In this document: one piece after another, positions 38,346 through 49,740 of the stretch | Numbering within the stretch: the first letter of the stretch is position 1 | Layout of the letters: each line of letters begins with the position of its first letter | Assembly: GCA_019614645.1 (NCBI GenBank) | Contig: JABWDB010000005.1 | Coordinates: forward strand, 13,009,001-13,073,000 | From: Stratiolaelaps scimitus | Lineage: Eukaryota > Arthropoda > Arachnida > Mesostigmata > Laelapidae | DNA length: 64,000 nt | Direction: 5' to 3' | Notes under the pieces: generated by a model | Seen by the model: only the letters and a program-made list of their open reading frames with translations | What the model was told of the DNA's origin: nothing | Databases searched by the model: none | Translations under genes and position numbers: made by a program

Positions 38346-40891
38346 TAGATGAATTAATGGAATAATGAAATGAGACGAGATTGATGAAGACACGACATGC
38401 CTCGAGGTGGCGCGCGACATATACGGCGCACAACAATGCTCAATTCTGTGTAAAATAGACAGACGTCGATATACGATGACATACTGAAGGATACGTGCAG
38501 AATAAGAAGAACAAGATGAAGAGGAAGATGATGCTGATGCTGCGAAGATGATCACGGGAGAAGACAAAGTGGCGAAGAAGAGTGAAATGTAATAATCGCC
38601 GTGAGCACGAAGCATGCGCGAAGGCGACCCAGCCGAACAGGAGAGCACCCACAAGGAGGTCACCCAGCCAGCTGCACGAACGGGCAGGAGAAACAAGGTG
38701 AATCAACTTGAGATGATGGGGACGCTCGTCCATCGGGGAGTACTGGTGGTGACCGCGTCACGGGGCCAAATACAGAAGAAAGGTAAAAAAAACACCGAAC
38801 ACGCAGCACCTGCCGCCAGCCAGCCAGCCAATGAACGAACGCACCGTTCACAAAAGCATCACCATCTCGTGTCTACCGTTACCGCTATCAGACGATGTAT
38901 GTAATAGTACATGGAGTCGTCATTTCTATTGTTTCATGTCGCCTGCCTCCTCCCCGCTTCAAACACACACAAACCCTCACATCGACATCTCATTCACACC
39001 GCTGTGTCTCACATATAAACAGTACTTGTCATTATTATTATCATTATTATTAATAATATAATTGTAACACAACTATGAGCTGTGACGATAACCACAGTGA
39101 ACCGCGAACAAAAATTCTGCAAGTATTCTACAAACAAGTACGAGTCATAATTGCACATACTATATGTACACTGACATGTACCCCCTGGACGAAGCAGATG
39201 ATAACAACAATAATAATAATAATAGTAATACTAATTAATGAGGTAAAACAGCATGATGCATTGAACAAATTGATTTCGTGGCGTGCTGCTTGTGAAAAAC
39301 AAGGAAAAAAAAGCACTCTGTATAATGAAAGATAGTCGATTGAGATCTGATTGTCTCAAGCGTGACATGCGCCCATCCGGTCCAGTGGCAGGATTGTCAC
39401 GTTTGTCGAAACGAGAACACGGGGAAATTATGCGATTTACATCAGCGTATGACTGGCGGCAAGCCTTTGTACTATACAGTTTACTTTACTATACTGCTAC
39501 TCTATATACGCGTAAACTCGTATGTCTGTACTGGTGTATTTTTACGTTAATGAAGACGGTGTGGAAGATACGATTCCTTTGGCAATCGTGCAAAAAAATT
39601 ACGCTTGGTCAGTCTGCGGCATCACTGGAACGAACTCCGTGTCGGTGAAAATTCTCAACCCAATACGAGTGGGTTCGCTGAAGAAAAGAAATTGATGAAA
39701 ACGGCCGACAACAGCGGCGGAAACAATAAGAACAACAGTGACAACAACAACAGCAGCATCAATGACAAAAACAAAAGGAACATTTTCATGCGGCAACAGT
39801 AGCAAGCACAACATCAGCTTGAGCCCTGTGCATGAAGTTTTTATATACATATACATACATATATATGAGTTGCGTGAACGCACACACGAGCAACCAAAGC
39901 CAGTAACTAATCTGTGTGTGGTTTGGTGGAAGCTACCGAAATATTTCCTCTCTCGTAGAATATATACAGCTGTGTAGATTATGAATAAGGAGCAAGTGAG
40001 CGTTACAATGATTGTCTCGAAGAAGGCAGAAACAAATAAATTAGAGGAGAGATGGCGACAGCATATACTTACATGTAAGTAGCAAATAGCAGAGATGTAT
40101 TATTATGTAAGAAGTGGTGAACATGAAGAGACGACCAGGCGCGGACGAATTTCCGTAATGGATTGAAGCACAGAATGAGAGAGAGAGAGAGAGAGAAGAA
40201 AAGGAACAAATTCATGGGGAGCCCCGCTGTATGAAGGAAGATAGTTATCTCGAGAACCTGTTGTATTATATATACATACATCACATGCATATATACGCCC
40301 CGTACAGACACATAGAGACATAAGGGAGTAGTGCAGGCGTACTCAAAAGCGGATGATGACGGCGGCGGCGGCGACGGCGGCAGCACCATGAAATAGAAAT
40401 ATTCGAAAGACCGGCATAAAATGGCGCATAAACAATAACAATAAAACAGTGGGCCAGTGTGGCAGACAATTATTACCTGTGTGAACTAAACTCGAGTTTA
40501 AGCTCAAATACACCAAAACATGAAAACATCCTTGTTAAGACAGGATAACGATGGAAAGAACGGTGACGAGAAGTATAAAGCGTATAAAAACCAACCGGAG
40601 CCGATTCGAATGAATTGAGCTGGCAGGGCCAACAATGAAACGGGGAGTAATGAGCTATATACCTATAGGCAATCAACCATGGTGTAAGCAGAGGGATAAG
40701 GAATGCATTATGGAATATATACATATATATATAATAGAGGCTATTCAAATATGGAAGATAACTCTGGGGACAACAGACAAAGAGCTTCGGACATAAATAA
40801 ATAAGAAAAGTGGAGCTTTGCACTCATCGCATCAACAATTGATTCAAAGTGAGTTACACCTTCAAGATCTACCTAGAGATATACACATGAA

Positions 40892-40903
<12 letters not shown>

Positions 40904-40924
<21 letters not shown>
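40904..40924. repeat. (TA)n microsatellite
   Basis: TA run preceded by GTGTGTA. Confidence 0.85.
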
Positions 40925-43193
40925 CATTGCGTAACCTGTCGTGACCGCGGAAGCCCACCCTAGAATGCGTGGATATACATTCACAACACACGGCCGAGAC
41001 ATCACACAGCCCAAAGCCGAACCCCACAACAGCGAATCCTATAGCAACACTACTGTTCAACAACCACTTCAGTAACTTTTCCACGCTCCTTGAGCGCGGC
41101 ACCAGCGAACTGATCAGTCGCGAACAGCGAAATATACAAGTTGAAAGCAAGGCAAACGGTATACAACCCAACCAAACAATATTAAACGGCAAACAACGCG
41201 AAGCAATGAACAGATCGATACATAGCGAATTTCTGTTGATTGCCAATTTCAATTCATATTTTTTTTGCTACAATATCTACGATAGAAACAACAAACAAAC
41301 TACAATGACAACATTAGTATGAGGAAGAACAACAGCGGATCCCTATAATTATAATGTGTTTAATATGCGCATAATTAGTGTTATCTTAGCTGAACATCAG
41401 TAGTCCACTCCGCCACAACGGGTTTATATGTTCGTTTCGAACACTTTCACAATAGCCAAATGATCAGGACACATGAAGTGATTATTGAAGAAACAGAAGA
41501 GAGTGTTAAGCGAACCGAGATCGGGAGACGGCAAAGGTTGCGCTGCAAGGTAGTTCATCGATCCAAGACATTGATCGAATAGCTCAGGGCGGTACAACCT
41601 ATTGGAACTGGCTCAGATTGAGGGCCGTCGCTATTTCACTTCATTTCCTTCATTGAGGGCCTATTTCACCCCTTGGGCCCCATGTCGCCCGCTAATATTT
41701 TACCGAATGGACCGTTCCGATCTCGGGGTCTAAGGACACCCCCATGGCCCATCGAACGCCTTAGCGGACGTGCTGCAGGCATAACTTCTTTGTGGAGAAA
41801 ACAGTCGACTCGTTTTCGAGTCCTGTTTCGATGAAAAGCCGAGGAGAATGTGCTGGAAAAATACGTTGTCTTGTGAATCTGGACAATTACACCATCTCAT
41901 TACACTGTATTCAGTCACAACGTGTTGTTTAATCGGGAAACACTGACCTCTGGACACGATGGAACGCATTGAGATCTTCAAAAGCCACGTAGACATCTCT
42001 GATTATAATCAGATTCAATTATGATCTGATCGTGATCACAGCGACAGCTGTAATTACACTATAATAATTGCGCATTGAGATTTCACTGCATTCGACATGC
42101 GAGAGCAACGAACACACCCCGGCGAATTTTCCGGTCGGGATCTTTTCTACGAATGAACAAAAGTATAACGATACAATCCACTCGTGATTATACAGCGTAG
42201 CTAACCCATCTAACCCATCTATATATATATTATACAAACGTCTAATAGCCGAGATCTAGGCGCACCCGGACCAATCGGGCGCGCACATCCACTAACTTCT
42301 CCTTGATTTATACTAGAATTTCAAGTGTATGACTATTCAGACTTATACGACTTCATTACACTGCCGCATTCGACGCGAGCCCCGACAAAACGGTATGTGC
42401 CAACTGGACTCTCTCATGTTTCGTTAGCGCTTCGCGCTGGTGTCTCGGCAACGGGGGAGGCTGATTACCAACGATCTCTGTAGCCATAGGGTGGCGCGAT
42501 TGCCTTCGACCCCCCGCTCTCCGTACGCATACTATTGTTAGGCAAAAACACAAATAGGCCATAATCTGCAACCTCCCCTACGATTAAAGAATCCCGCGCG
42601 AAGACAAGATTGGAGACAGAATCTCAAGCCCAACAAGGATATATAGTGTCCGGCCCGTGCTTCGGCAACAGTGCTATGTCCAGAGCAGCTTTTCACTGAA
42701 GAGAAGATATCTCATCTTAATCTTCCCGAGATGTACTATATATACACCTGCGCGTCCGCCAGAGACTCCGGCGCATACAGACTCACTCGGTGCCGAGCGA
42801 TTCTCGGTGATGTATCGGCAGAATACACTCGTTCCTTCGATGAGACACTTTGTCAAACCGGCAAACGACGTTGAGCGTGGCTAAGCAGTGCCTGCTTAAT
42901 GAGCTTATTTACCCAATCTTACGTCCGCGATTGATCTTACCTTCATGGCGCTCCGCTTCAATAGCAGCAACATCCATGCAAAATCACAACTATTACTATG
43001 CCGTCAATTAACAACAGCTAACAGACGCTGCAAGCACTCGAATCGAACAATTTCCAATTGATACAATCTCGCAATACAAGCCATATTTCGATAACGCCCC
43101 TCATATCCTCCCCCATCGCCGTATCCTTACATCAACTGCATAAATACACAAACAGCAAAATGTTACTGCCAAATTTTGTTATGAGTATACCTA

Positions 43194-43246
43194 TTATTAT
43201 TACTATTACTATTATTATTATTATGATTATTATTATTATTATTATT
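43194..43246. repeat. (TTA)n microsatellite
   Basis: TTA/ATT units with a few substitutions. A complementary-type AAT run lies at about 43486-43512. Confidence 0.85.
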
Positions 43247-44656
43247 GTCGACGATAATGAGAATGGTGATTGACCACTGATTGATTGACGGATTGATGTT
43301 TGATTGAATATTACGATTACGAATACTATTAGAGCATTACATATGTCTCACTGACGAGTGGAAGAGAAGAAGAAGAAGAGGAGGCGAAAAATGAAGATGA
43401 CCTTTACATGATCCTGCTTTTGGTGATGCTCGATGATTGATGGTTATATAATTGAACGATATGAACACTGCTGAAATGATGATAGTAATAATAATAATAA
43501 TAATAACAATAATGATAGTTAACTACCGAATATTGAATCGAGGAAGAAGACTTTACTGCAAATGATGATGAACATGGCCTCGATGAGAACAATAGTAATA
43601 AAGGATAACAACGAGAGAAAGGTGAAGAAGGCAGTACAGAGTACGAATGGCACACGATCCTACAAAACAATGCCTCACGGACATAGTATCGTGCGCAACA
43701 CGGCGGCACGCTCGTCCAACTCGCGCCAATGGGTTGCAATGGTAGACGGCGGCATGGCGCTATCGTCGTTCGGAGATTGCGCACGAGTCTAACCGCGTCT
43801 ACCTTGAAATGGCAGCGCGGGACGTTTAGCGCACGGTGTTGGCCGCGTGTGCATTGACACTGATTCATGGTTCATACATGGATAGCTTCTGAATGTCTAC
43901 GCGGGTTCGCTGTGTAGAACGGGCTGAGCCGATGTCTGGTCCGAACTTGCGCATGCTGCGGCACGCTGAAGCACGTGAGGTACTGAAGAAGTTGAAATGC
44001 TGCTGGACAACTGGGAGACGAGGGTTTAAAAGAGAGAGAGAGAGAGAGCGAGAGACAGAGAGAGGGAGAGAAAACTAACCATGACGCGAAGTTCGCACGC
44101 TAACGGGGCCATAAAAACTATATATCGGTGACGATCTGCTCTATCGAGACTGGCCAGCCTCATTAGGGTGATGATACCAAGTGGTTACGGGTCGCGTCAG
44201 GGCGTCCTCGTGTCACAAACTACCCATACAACTCCATTATTTACTTATTCCAAGCGATAATAGTAATAACAACAACAACAACAATAATAATAATAATACG
44301 TGTAGCTATATATATATATATAATGTGAAATGAATCGAATATGGTGTTGCTATTACGGACGGCAATGGAGAAAGCAAATGAAGGCGAATCCAGTTAAAAC
44401 AACTCGACACAATAAGCTACAAGCAAACCAATGACGATTGCCCCAAAAGAATCTGCGACAAATCTGTACTGTGGACAACTATGTAGAGAGTTCTTTAAGA
44501 AAGACACGAAATAAAAATTATGTAAGGAAAGAGAAAGAAGAGAGAAAGAGAGAGGGAGAACGCGTAAGGTAGAAGGGGACGGTGGAGATGACCATGGAAA
44601 AGAATAACGGAAAAAATAATGAAACGGTTGTATAAATTATTGTATTTGTAATATAT

Positions 44657-44710
44657 TGTAAATAAACCCAGTGACAGTATCGAGTAATAGAATAGGGGTG
44701 TGTGCTTTTT
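44657..44710 (+). terminator. Candidate poly(A) site with overlapping Pumilio-type motif
   Basis: TGTAAATA at 44657-44664 overlaps AATAAA at 44661-44666. A GT-rich then T-rich stretch (GGGGTGTGTGCTTTTT) begins about 28 bases later, near 44694. This is the usual arrangement of a hexamer plus downstream element for cleavage and polyadenylation. The UGUANAUA motif is the Pumilio-family consensus. It is the best + strand poly(A) candidate after the tweety stop, and the LINE remnant begins just beyond it. Confidence 0.5.
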
Positions 44711-44739
44711 CGGCGTAGTGTTATTTTTAGAATATACGT

Positions 44740-45946
44740 ATATATATATATATATATATCGAGATTGGCCCATCGAGAAAGGCCAACTATGCCTTGGCTT
44801 CTTTTTAGATCTGTCGGCCTCCGGCACTGCTACAAGCCATATTTTGCTTGCTCCAGATGCTGAGGAAGTTAGACTGTGCTTCCACGGTCGCCGCGTGGTA
44901 TCGCTCGTACCTGCTCGATCGGCAGCAAGCGGTAAGGGTTGGAGGTGTTGAATCTTCTCCGCAGGTGATTAACATTGGTACCCCACAGGGCTCCACCCTG
45001 GGTCGCTTCATGCTCATCATCCTCATTAAGTTCATCCTTCTGAAGACGGTATCACTCAAGGCGTGCAGGGCTATTGCGTACTCCGATGATACTTCCCTAT
45101 TGTTTCGTATTCGGCACTCCAAGATTCGGGGAGACGTGCAGGAAGCTCTTACTGTCGTCGTGGTAGTGGTGGAGCTGTTTGAAAAGTTCGGTCTGAAAAA
45201 AGGGAAAAGCTTCCCTCTTTTCGTAGGGAAAACGGGCATTACCCTGTTCCGCCCATCGCACAGACCCGGCATGACGTGCCCTGTTCAGTTTCGCGGCCTG
45301 AGCCCGGCTCTGTCCCCGTCCGTGAAATGCCTAGATCTGACTGCGCATGAGACTCTCAAAGAGTGGGATCATCTGGGGACTCTGCTGCCCAAGTGCCACG
45401 CGGTGATCGCTTTGATCCGTCGCCTTAGAGAACTGGGAGTGCCGTCAAAGTGTCTAATTCTCTTGTGCAAAATGCTATTCGTGCCTCTGATATGCTATGG
45501 GCTGTCCATATGGGGTGGTGGCTTCAGTGGGATCCTTCATCGCGTCCAGGTCACTCAGAACGATGCCCCCAGAGCCGTGTTTGGTAGACACCGTAGAGAT
45601 TCGCTTGCCGACCTCTTCAGAGAACTCGACCTTCCACCAATTGGGGCGTGGTACACCGTCCATGTAGCTGTCCTAGCTTTTAAGATGGTCAGAGGTATCA
45701 TTGCGGAAGAGATATCATTCCCAATCACCACGGCATTCATCCCAAGTCGCTCCACTCGTCCTGCCACTCGATTTGAGATGCCTTTTACTGTTAGAGAAGT
45801 CTAGTCGCCATGCTCTAGCCTATCGACTCCTCTAAAAAAAAAAAGCCTATCGACTACCAGCAGTCTGGACCTCACTCCCTCGTGGCCTCCCCTCGGTAAA
45901 ATTGTTTGCCCGTGAAGTAAAAAAAAAAATTGCGAATACGCAGTAA
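44740..45946 (+). mobile_element. Truncated non-LTR retrotransposon (LINE) remnant
   Basis: Begins at a (TA)n tract and runs to a terminal TAA followed by no clear tail. Only the central and C-terminal reverse transcriptase is present. The endonuclease and most of the fingers region are absent, as expected of 5' truncation or decay. Poly-A runs at 45834-45844 and 45919-45929 are internal to the decayed frame. The motif set resembles the Jockey/CR1-like LINE groups; I cannot be more specific. Confidence 0.85.
44760..45946 (+). pseudogene. Decayed LINE reverse transcriptase
   Basis: Reads in three successive frames. First (44760 to about 44846): a KGQLCLGFFLDLSA block, RT motif A, in which the second expected Asp is replaced. 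Second (about 44848-45804): HILL-like through GTPQGSTLG, the YSDD active-site box in AIAYSDDTSLLF, and a thumb/connection region (RVQ..APRAVFG). Third (about 45803-45946): an SRHALAYRL..W.SLP..F C-terminal motif. Breaks: a +1 shift near 44846, a stop with a +1 shift near 45802, and a 27-bp tandem duplication at 45818-45844. The GTPQGSTLG box is followed by RF where the family has P. It cannot make an intact enzyme. Confidence 0.85.
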
Positions 45947-46740
45947 TTATATTAGCGGTGGTAATTTTTGTTATGTTCATTTTCCAAAACGTTTAATCCA
46001 ACCTTAGCGGAAAATCGAATCCTGATGATTACTGTTGTAAATAATAGCCCAGAAGTGTCCTTTACCAAGAACACGAACAGGTCAAACCCGTAACATTACA
46101 TAGCCATTAGCTATCAACTGGTTACTATTTCAGTATGCATGTGCTTTCGCAGCAAGTGTCTTCACACTAAGTAAGCAATCTCGGTCGAATGCTGTCGCAC
46201 GAGGAGCAAATAGGTGCAGAATGAATATGCCGATAAGCTAATCATCACAAGCAACGAGTTTCGACATATCGGCGAAATGTATGGTGATATATTTTTGTAC
46301 TTAGCCCACTTAGAAGGTATGTTAGCTATCTGGTGGATCGATCGCTTTCCACCGAGGAAACTGACGAAGCCTGAGCATCTCAACAACGGTAGACCCTACC
46401 GCTCTCGAATAGCGCCATAAATTTGCCTGTGAATTGTGCTCTCGTAATGGAAAATCAAGCTGAGTGAATAATCGTCAGGTGTGTAATTTGTATTTTGGCT
46501 ATCCCTGCTGAACATGTATAACTTGAGCTAGAAGTTATTGAATTATATTGTTGTACATTATATTATTTAATATATATTATAGTATGACTAAGTGATGTAC
46601 ATTTTGCGTGATACGACCACCAGCGATTCATGTTTGAACCTACAGAGCCATCCGGTCCGATCGATAAGCAGAAATCCACCAGCAAACTAAAGTGGTGCGA
46701 AGCAAATGAAACCAGCCCTTCGTAAAGACGAACGAATATG

Positions 46741-46768
46741 CATATATATATATATATATATATATATT
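46741..46768. repeat. (TA)n microsatellite
   Basis: Pure TA run of about 28 bp. Confidence 0.9.
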
Positions 46769-47496
46769 CATTCATTTATCAAGGAGCATGAAGTAGACAG
46801 CGAAACAAGCGGTCAGTCACCGGGTCAGTCGATCAGTCGACGCGTGGGTCAGCCATCACAAGACAAGGTCTCGGTATAGCTTCCATTACTCTTTTTATCG
46901 GGTAGGAACTTCACTAGACGGGATTTACCTACAGACCGGACAGCATATTGTTCGCCGAGACACAATTTCATGGTGGATTGTTGTTCTGGTTATCATTGTT
47001 GAATACAAATGCACATTAATACCATCTATGAGATATTAGATGACAAACGAAGTCCGTCCATGAGAATATATAGTCGTTGCCCTGTACATTGGGGTTGGTA
47101 TATTACTATTATTACTAGTATTATCTTGTGTCGTCATAGCAGCAAACAAAGCCATCAATCAAATTTATTATAAAAACATCGCCCTTTATTGGCTGTGTCG
47201 CCAGAGATGTCCGTTCACCCGGCTCGCTTCACAACAAGCTGGCGACCACCCTCCGCCAGATTTGATTAAAACAGATTTACGAGCATCGTTTTTATTGGTG
47301 GCACTACATGCATAGATCTTTTCTACATAGATTCTGCTGGTATTTATTAACCTCGGCGATTACTATTCGTGGCTGACAAATTGTCTGATCCGGGATGCGG
47401 CAGTCGTGTGTTTAGTTGAAAGCGTCAGTCAGTGTCGTAGTGTCTTTAGATGTGGTAGGTCAATCTCGTATAGCAATCTTGCTAGAAGGCGCGCAC

Positions 47497-47510
47497 CGCG
47501 AACACTACTA
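47497..47510. repeat. Target-site duplication, left copy
   Basis: CGCGAACACTACTA, matching 47714-47727 with one difference. It borders the tail end of the SINE. Confidence 0.8.
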
Positions 47511-47713
47511 ATCAATTTTCTGGGTTGACCCACAGCCAACATTTAACAGTGTCCACGGTACAACTGCTTTCAGCATAAGGCTTCACAAGACGGACATCCC
47601 CTTGAAAATGCAGATGTGCAACGGTGGGGATCGAACCCGTGCATCTGCGTGTCTAGTCCTCCGATTGCAAGGCGCACACGAATGCACCACTACCAGGCCA
47701 CCGGGCTCGTCAA
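47511..47713 (-). mobile_element. tRNA-derived SINE, near-complete copy with target-site duplications
   Basis: On the - strand it starts near 47713 and has an A-box-like GGTGGCCTGGTAGTGG. A CTTGCAATCGGAGG anticodon-arm-like block and a perfect B box GGTTCGATCCCC (+ strand 47626-47637) follow. A unique body ends in a tail with CCGTGGAC, TTAAATGTTGGCTGTGGG and CAGAAAATTG. The insert is flanked by CGCGAACACTACTA at 47497-47510 and CGCGAACACTGCTA at 47714-47727. These form a 14-bp duplication with one mismatch, marking LINE-driven insertion. Internal promoter boxes suggest RNA polymerase III transcription. The tRNA-like head does not fold as a full tRNA by eye, so it is not called as a tRNA gene. 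Confidence 0.88.
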
Positions 47714-47727
47714 CGCGAACACTGCTA
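47714..47727. repeat. Target-site duplication, right copy
   Basis: CGCGAACACTGCTA, bordering the tRNA-like head of the SINE. Confidence 0.8.
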
Positions 47728-48917
47728 GACGTATCAAACTGTTCTGTACAGTTTTTTTCCAATTATCATTTTGCATATCTTGAACTGAAGAGTGTTATAG
47801 AGTAGTAATATATTATAGTAAATTGTATAGAATGGCATTTCCATCTCTTCCTTTATCATAAATAAACTAAAAAAATTATATATGTATATCTATCTGTATA
47901 TATATATATATATTTTTTTTTTATTATTAATACGTTTGCCATAAGAACAAGAAGATGCATCCTGAGTAATCGCACCTCTATCCTCCTCGGGGTTCCTACG
48001 AGCCGCACCTTCAAACTATAGGCGACTTACTAAATTCACCTTGGATGGTGAATTTTGAATTGGTCAACGGTAGTAACGAAAATTAGAAAAAAATCTTCGT
48101 CGATAAAATATCACTATAATACTTTTACTAAATATAAATGTCACAGCTACACGTTTTTATTGCATGTTCCTTTTGCATTTGTTAGTAATCTGTGTAAATG
48201 ATCACCGACATCCTGTCGACCTCGACATTAACCTCCGCAATCTCGATCATGCATTTGTCTAGTGTAATATTAATACATAATTATTTCCAATGTTAACGTT
48301 CATATGGGCCGAAACCAAATAAACTAGATTCACCCTTGCTAGTAACTACTACGCAGCTATCTAAAGTCATTGACGAGTTTACAACGAGCTGGTGGTAGTG
48401 TTAGAACATTATACAGTTGATTTATTTAACCATGTCTTCTTACACAGAACTGTTCCCTCATGCATACACAACCTCACGTCTCTGACACTTGATTAACAAC
48501 AGCTACAATCCATAACAGTAGCTTTTCGTGGCCAGCAGGGTAACGAAGAATAATGTCTATAATCAGTCGTCCTGATAACTCCGCGATGGTGCGGGTAGGA
48601 AACGTATTCGACGGCGTCTCCTACAGAGCACTGCGTCGATCACCACAAGTTAACACGTATCGTTGAACTCTGATCAGATAATAACGTTGCTATCCTGCTA
48701 GTCACCAAAACATTGTTCCACTATTTATACTAAAAGCTTCTATATATATATATATATATATATATATCATATCTGCATGACCACATTGTGTCACGCGTAA
48801 CCACAATCGTCGGTTCTATAACCTCAGAAACGGTGTGATTTCGGCCCGCCGAGAAGAAACATGCAAATGAATTCATATTAGTCAAAATCTTTGCGGTGAC
48901 GGATTTGGCGCATCAAA
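47728..48917. other. Intergenic DNA downstream of the - strand gene
   Basis: AT-rich, with (TA)n runs near 47895-47912 and 48740-48768. No gene is seen. TTTATT (AATAAA on the - strand) occurs at 48421-48426 and near 48157. Either could end the - strand transcript, but neither has a clear downstream element. Confidence 0.5.
48740..48768. repeat. (TA)n microsatellite
   Basis: Pure TA run. Confidence 0.9.
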
Positions 48918-49095
48918 TTAGGAAGATGCCTTCACGCAGGAAGGCCGTAGCGCCGTGCGAGGCGGTGAGCGTAAATACTCCAGCTTGCGCGGCCGGTGGT
49001 CGACTTCTCTAGGTTTTCCGATGGCTCGATCTAGCTCTGTTGGTCGGAGAAGCCACTGTGTTTTTCCCCGTAAGCCTAATTCGCCAGCCCCTTTG
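48918..49095 (-). CDS. Possible third coding exon of the secreted Ser/Thr-rich protein gene
   Basis: If exon 2 is cut at the perfect donor GA|gtgagt (last exon base 49361), a phase 2 join to an acceptor ..gatttcgttag|C at 49095 gives 58 further residues. These run KGAGELGLRGKTQ..KASS and are followed by TAA. The peptide is basic, has no simple repeat and no family match. The alternative is that the TGA at 49357-49359 is the true stop. The sequence alone does not decide. Confidence 0.3.
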
Positions 49096-49356
49096 CTAAC
49101 GAAATCGATCCCACGGTTGAGCTGTATATAAAAGAAGTCACTATTTTGCGTCCGACTTCCCGTCTGATAGAGAGAGACAGAGAGATAATTTGTAGTGCGA
49201 AATAAACAAACAGGCAAACATTTACCACACCTCCCCCCTTGCCCAAGCACTATGATCCAACATCGTTTTGCATCTATCGTACCACAGTTACCCTTCTATA
49301 TATATATTACACTGGCAGTGACCACGAACGCGCGTCGAATCGATGGCGCGCACCAC

Positions 49357-49740
49357 TCACTCAAAAACCAGCATACTGCGATGCTGGCCAGGGATCAAGT
49401 TCACATTGCGAAGACGTTCGAGCCTCAAGAAGCTCTTGGGCAGATAGCCTTTAACTGGCGACTTGCCATATTTGTAGTATTCAGCTTTGAGTGGAGCGAG
49501 TCTCGCGAACGGATTGTTCGGCAGGCTTATCAGCGTGCGGCTGGCCCCACGCTTCGGGGGCTTGTCGTCAGGATCCGTTGTCACATCTTCTTCATCGTCG
49601 TTGTTGTCGTTCGCCACCCGGCGATTTTTGTCCAGCTGAAGCGTTTTGTGTACGTGGTAAACGAACGGGACGTGAAGTCGTGCACTACCTCTCGCGTAGC
49701 CATGAATCGCCGCATCGGACACCATCTCGGGAGCAGGCAC
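49357..49740 (-). CDS. Coding exon 2 of the secreted Ser/Thr-rich protein gene
   Basis: The acceptor ..ggtgcgttccag|GTG continues phase 0 from exon 1. It encodes 127 residues, VPAPEMVSDAA.. through a NDNNDDEED patch and a PPKRGASR segment, to ..RSMLVFE followed by TGA. The stop overlaps a perfect gtgagt donor, so a longer form is possible. Confidence 0.65.
   Translation of the reverse strand: MPAPEMVSDAAIHGYARGSARLHVPFVYHVHKTLQLDKNRRVANDNNDDEEDVTTDPDDKPPKRGASRTLISLPNNPFARLAPLKAEYYKYGKSPVKGYLPKSFLRLERLRNVNLIPGQHRSMLVFE

Larger units (their letters stand above)
33063..44756 (+). other. Gene-free region, possible long 3' UTR of tweety
   Basis: No open frame here is convincing. Simple tracts on the + strand are mainly purine- or A-type: GAGA near 33520, 34000, 37605, 37980, 40176, 44030 and 44530; CAACAA near 35940 and 44272; GAAGAAG near 38325 and 43370; GATGAT near 38240; and AATAAT. 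AATAAA signals occur at 40036, about 40796, 44510 and 44661. Long (TA)n tracts lie at 35063-35119 and 40904-40924. The tract could be one extended 3' UTR or simply intergenic DNA. Confidence 0.4.
45947..47510. other. Intergenic DNA
   Basis: No gene is recognised. It contains a (TA)n tract at 46741-46768 and a TTATTA patch near 47100-47125. Short open frames here have no family resemblance. Confidence 0.6.

Noticed and set aside
38237..38800. Poly-Ser and Phe-rich frames on -
   Set aside because: They are direct products of GAC, GAT and GAA trinucleotide runs on the other strand.
42671..42874. 67-codon frame on + (FTEEKISHLNLPEMYY..)
   Set aside because: It reads like plausible protein but is short, has no recognised family, and sits in a region with no neighbouring exons.
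47626..47705. tRNA gene on - strand
   Set aside because: The B box is perfect and the A box close, but the anticodon arm does not pair well. The unit is joined to a body and tail with target duplications, so it is a SINE head.
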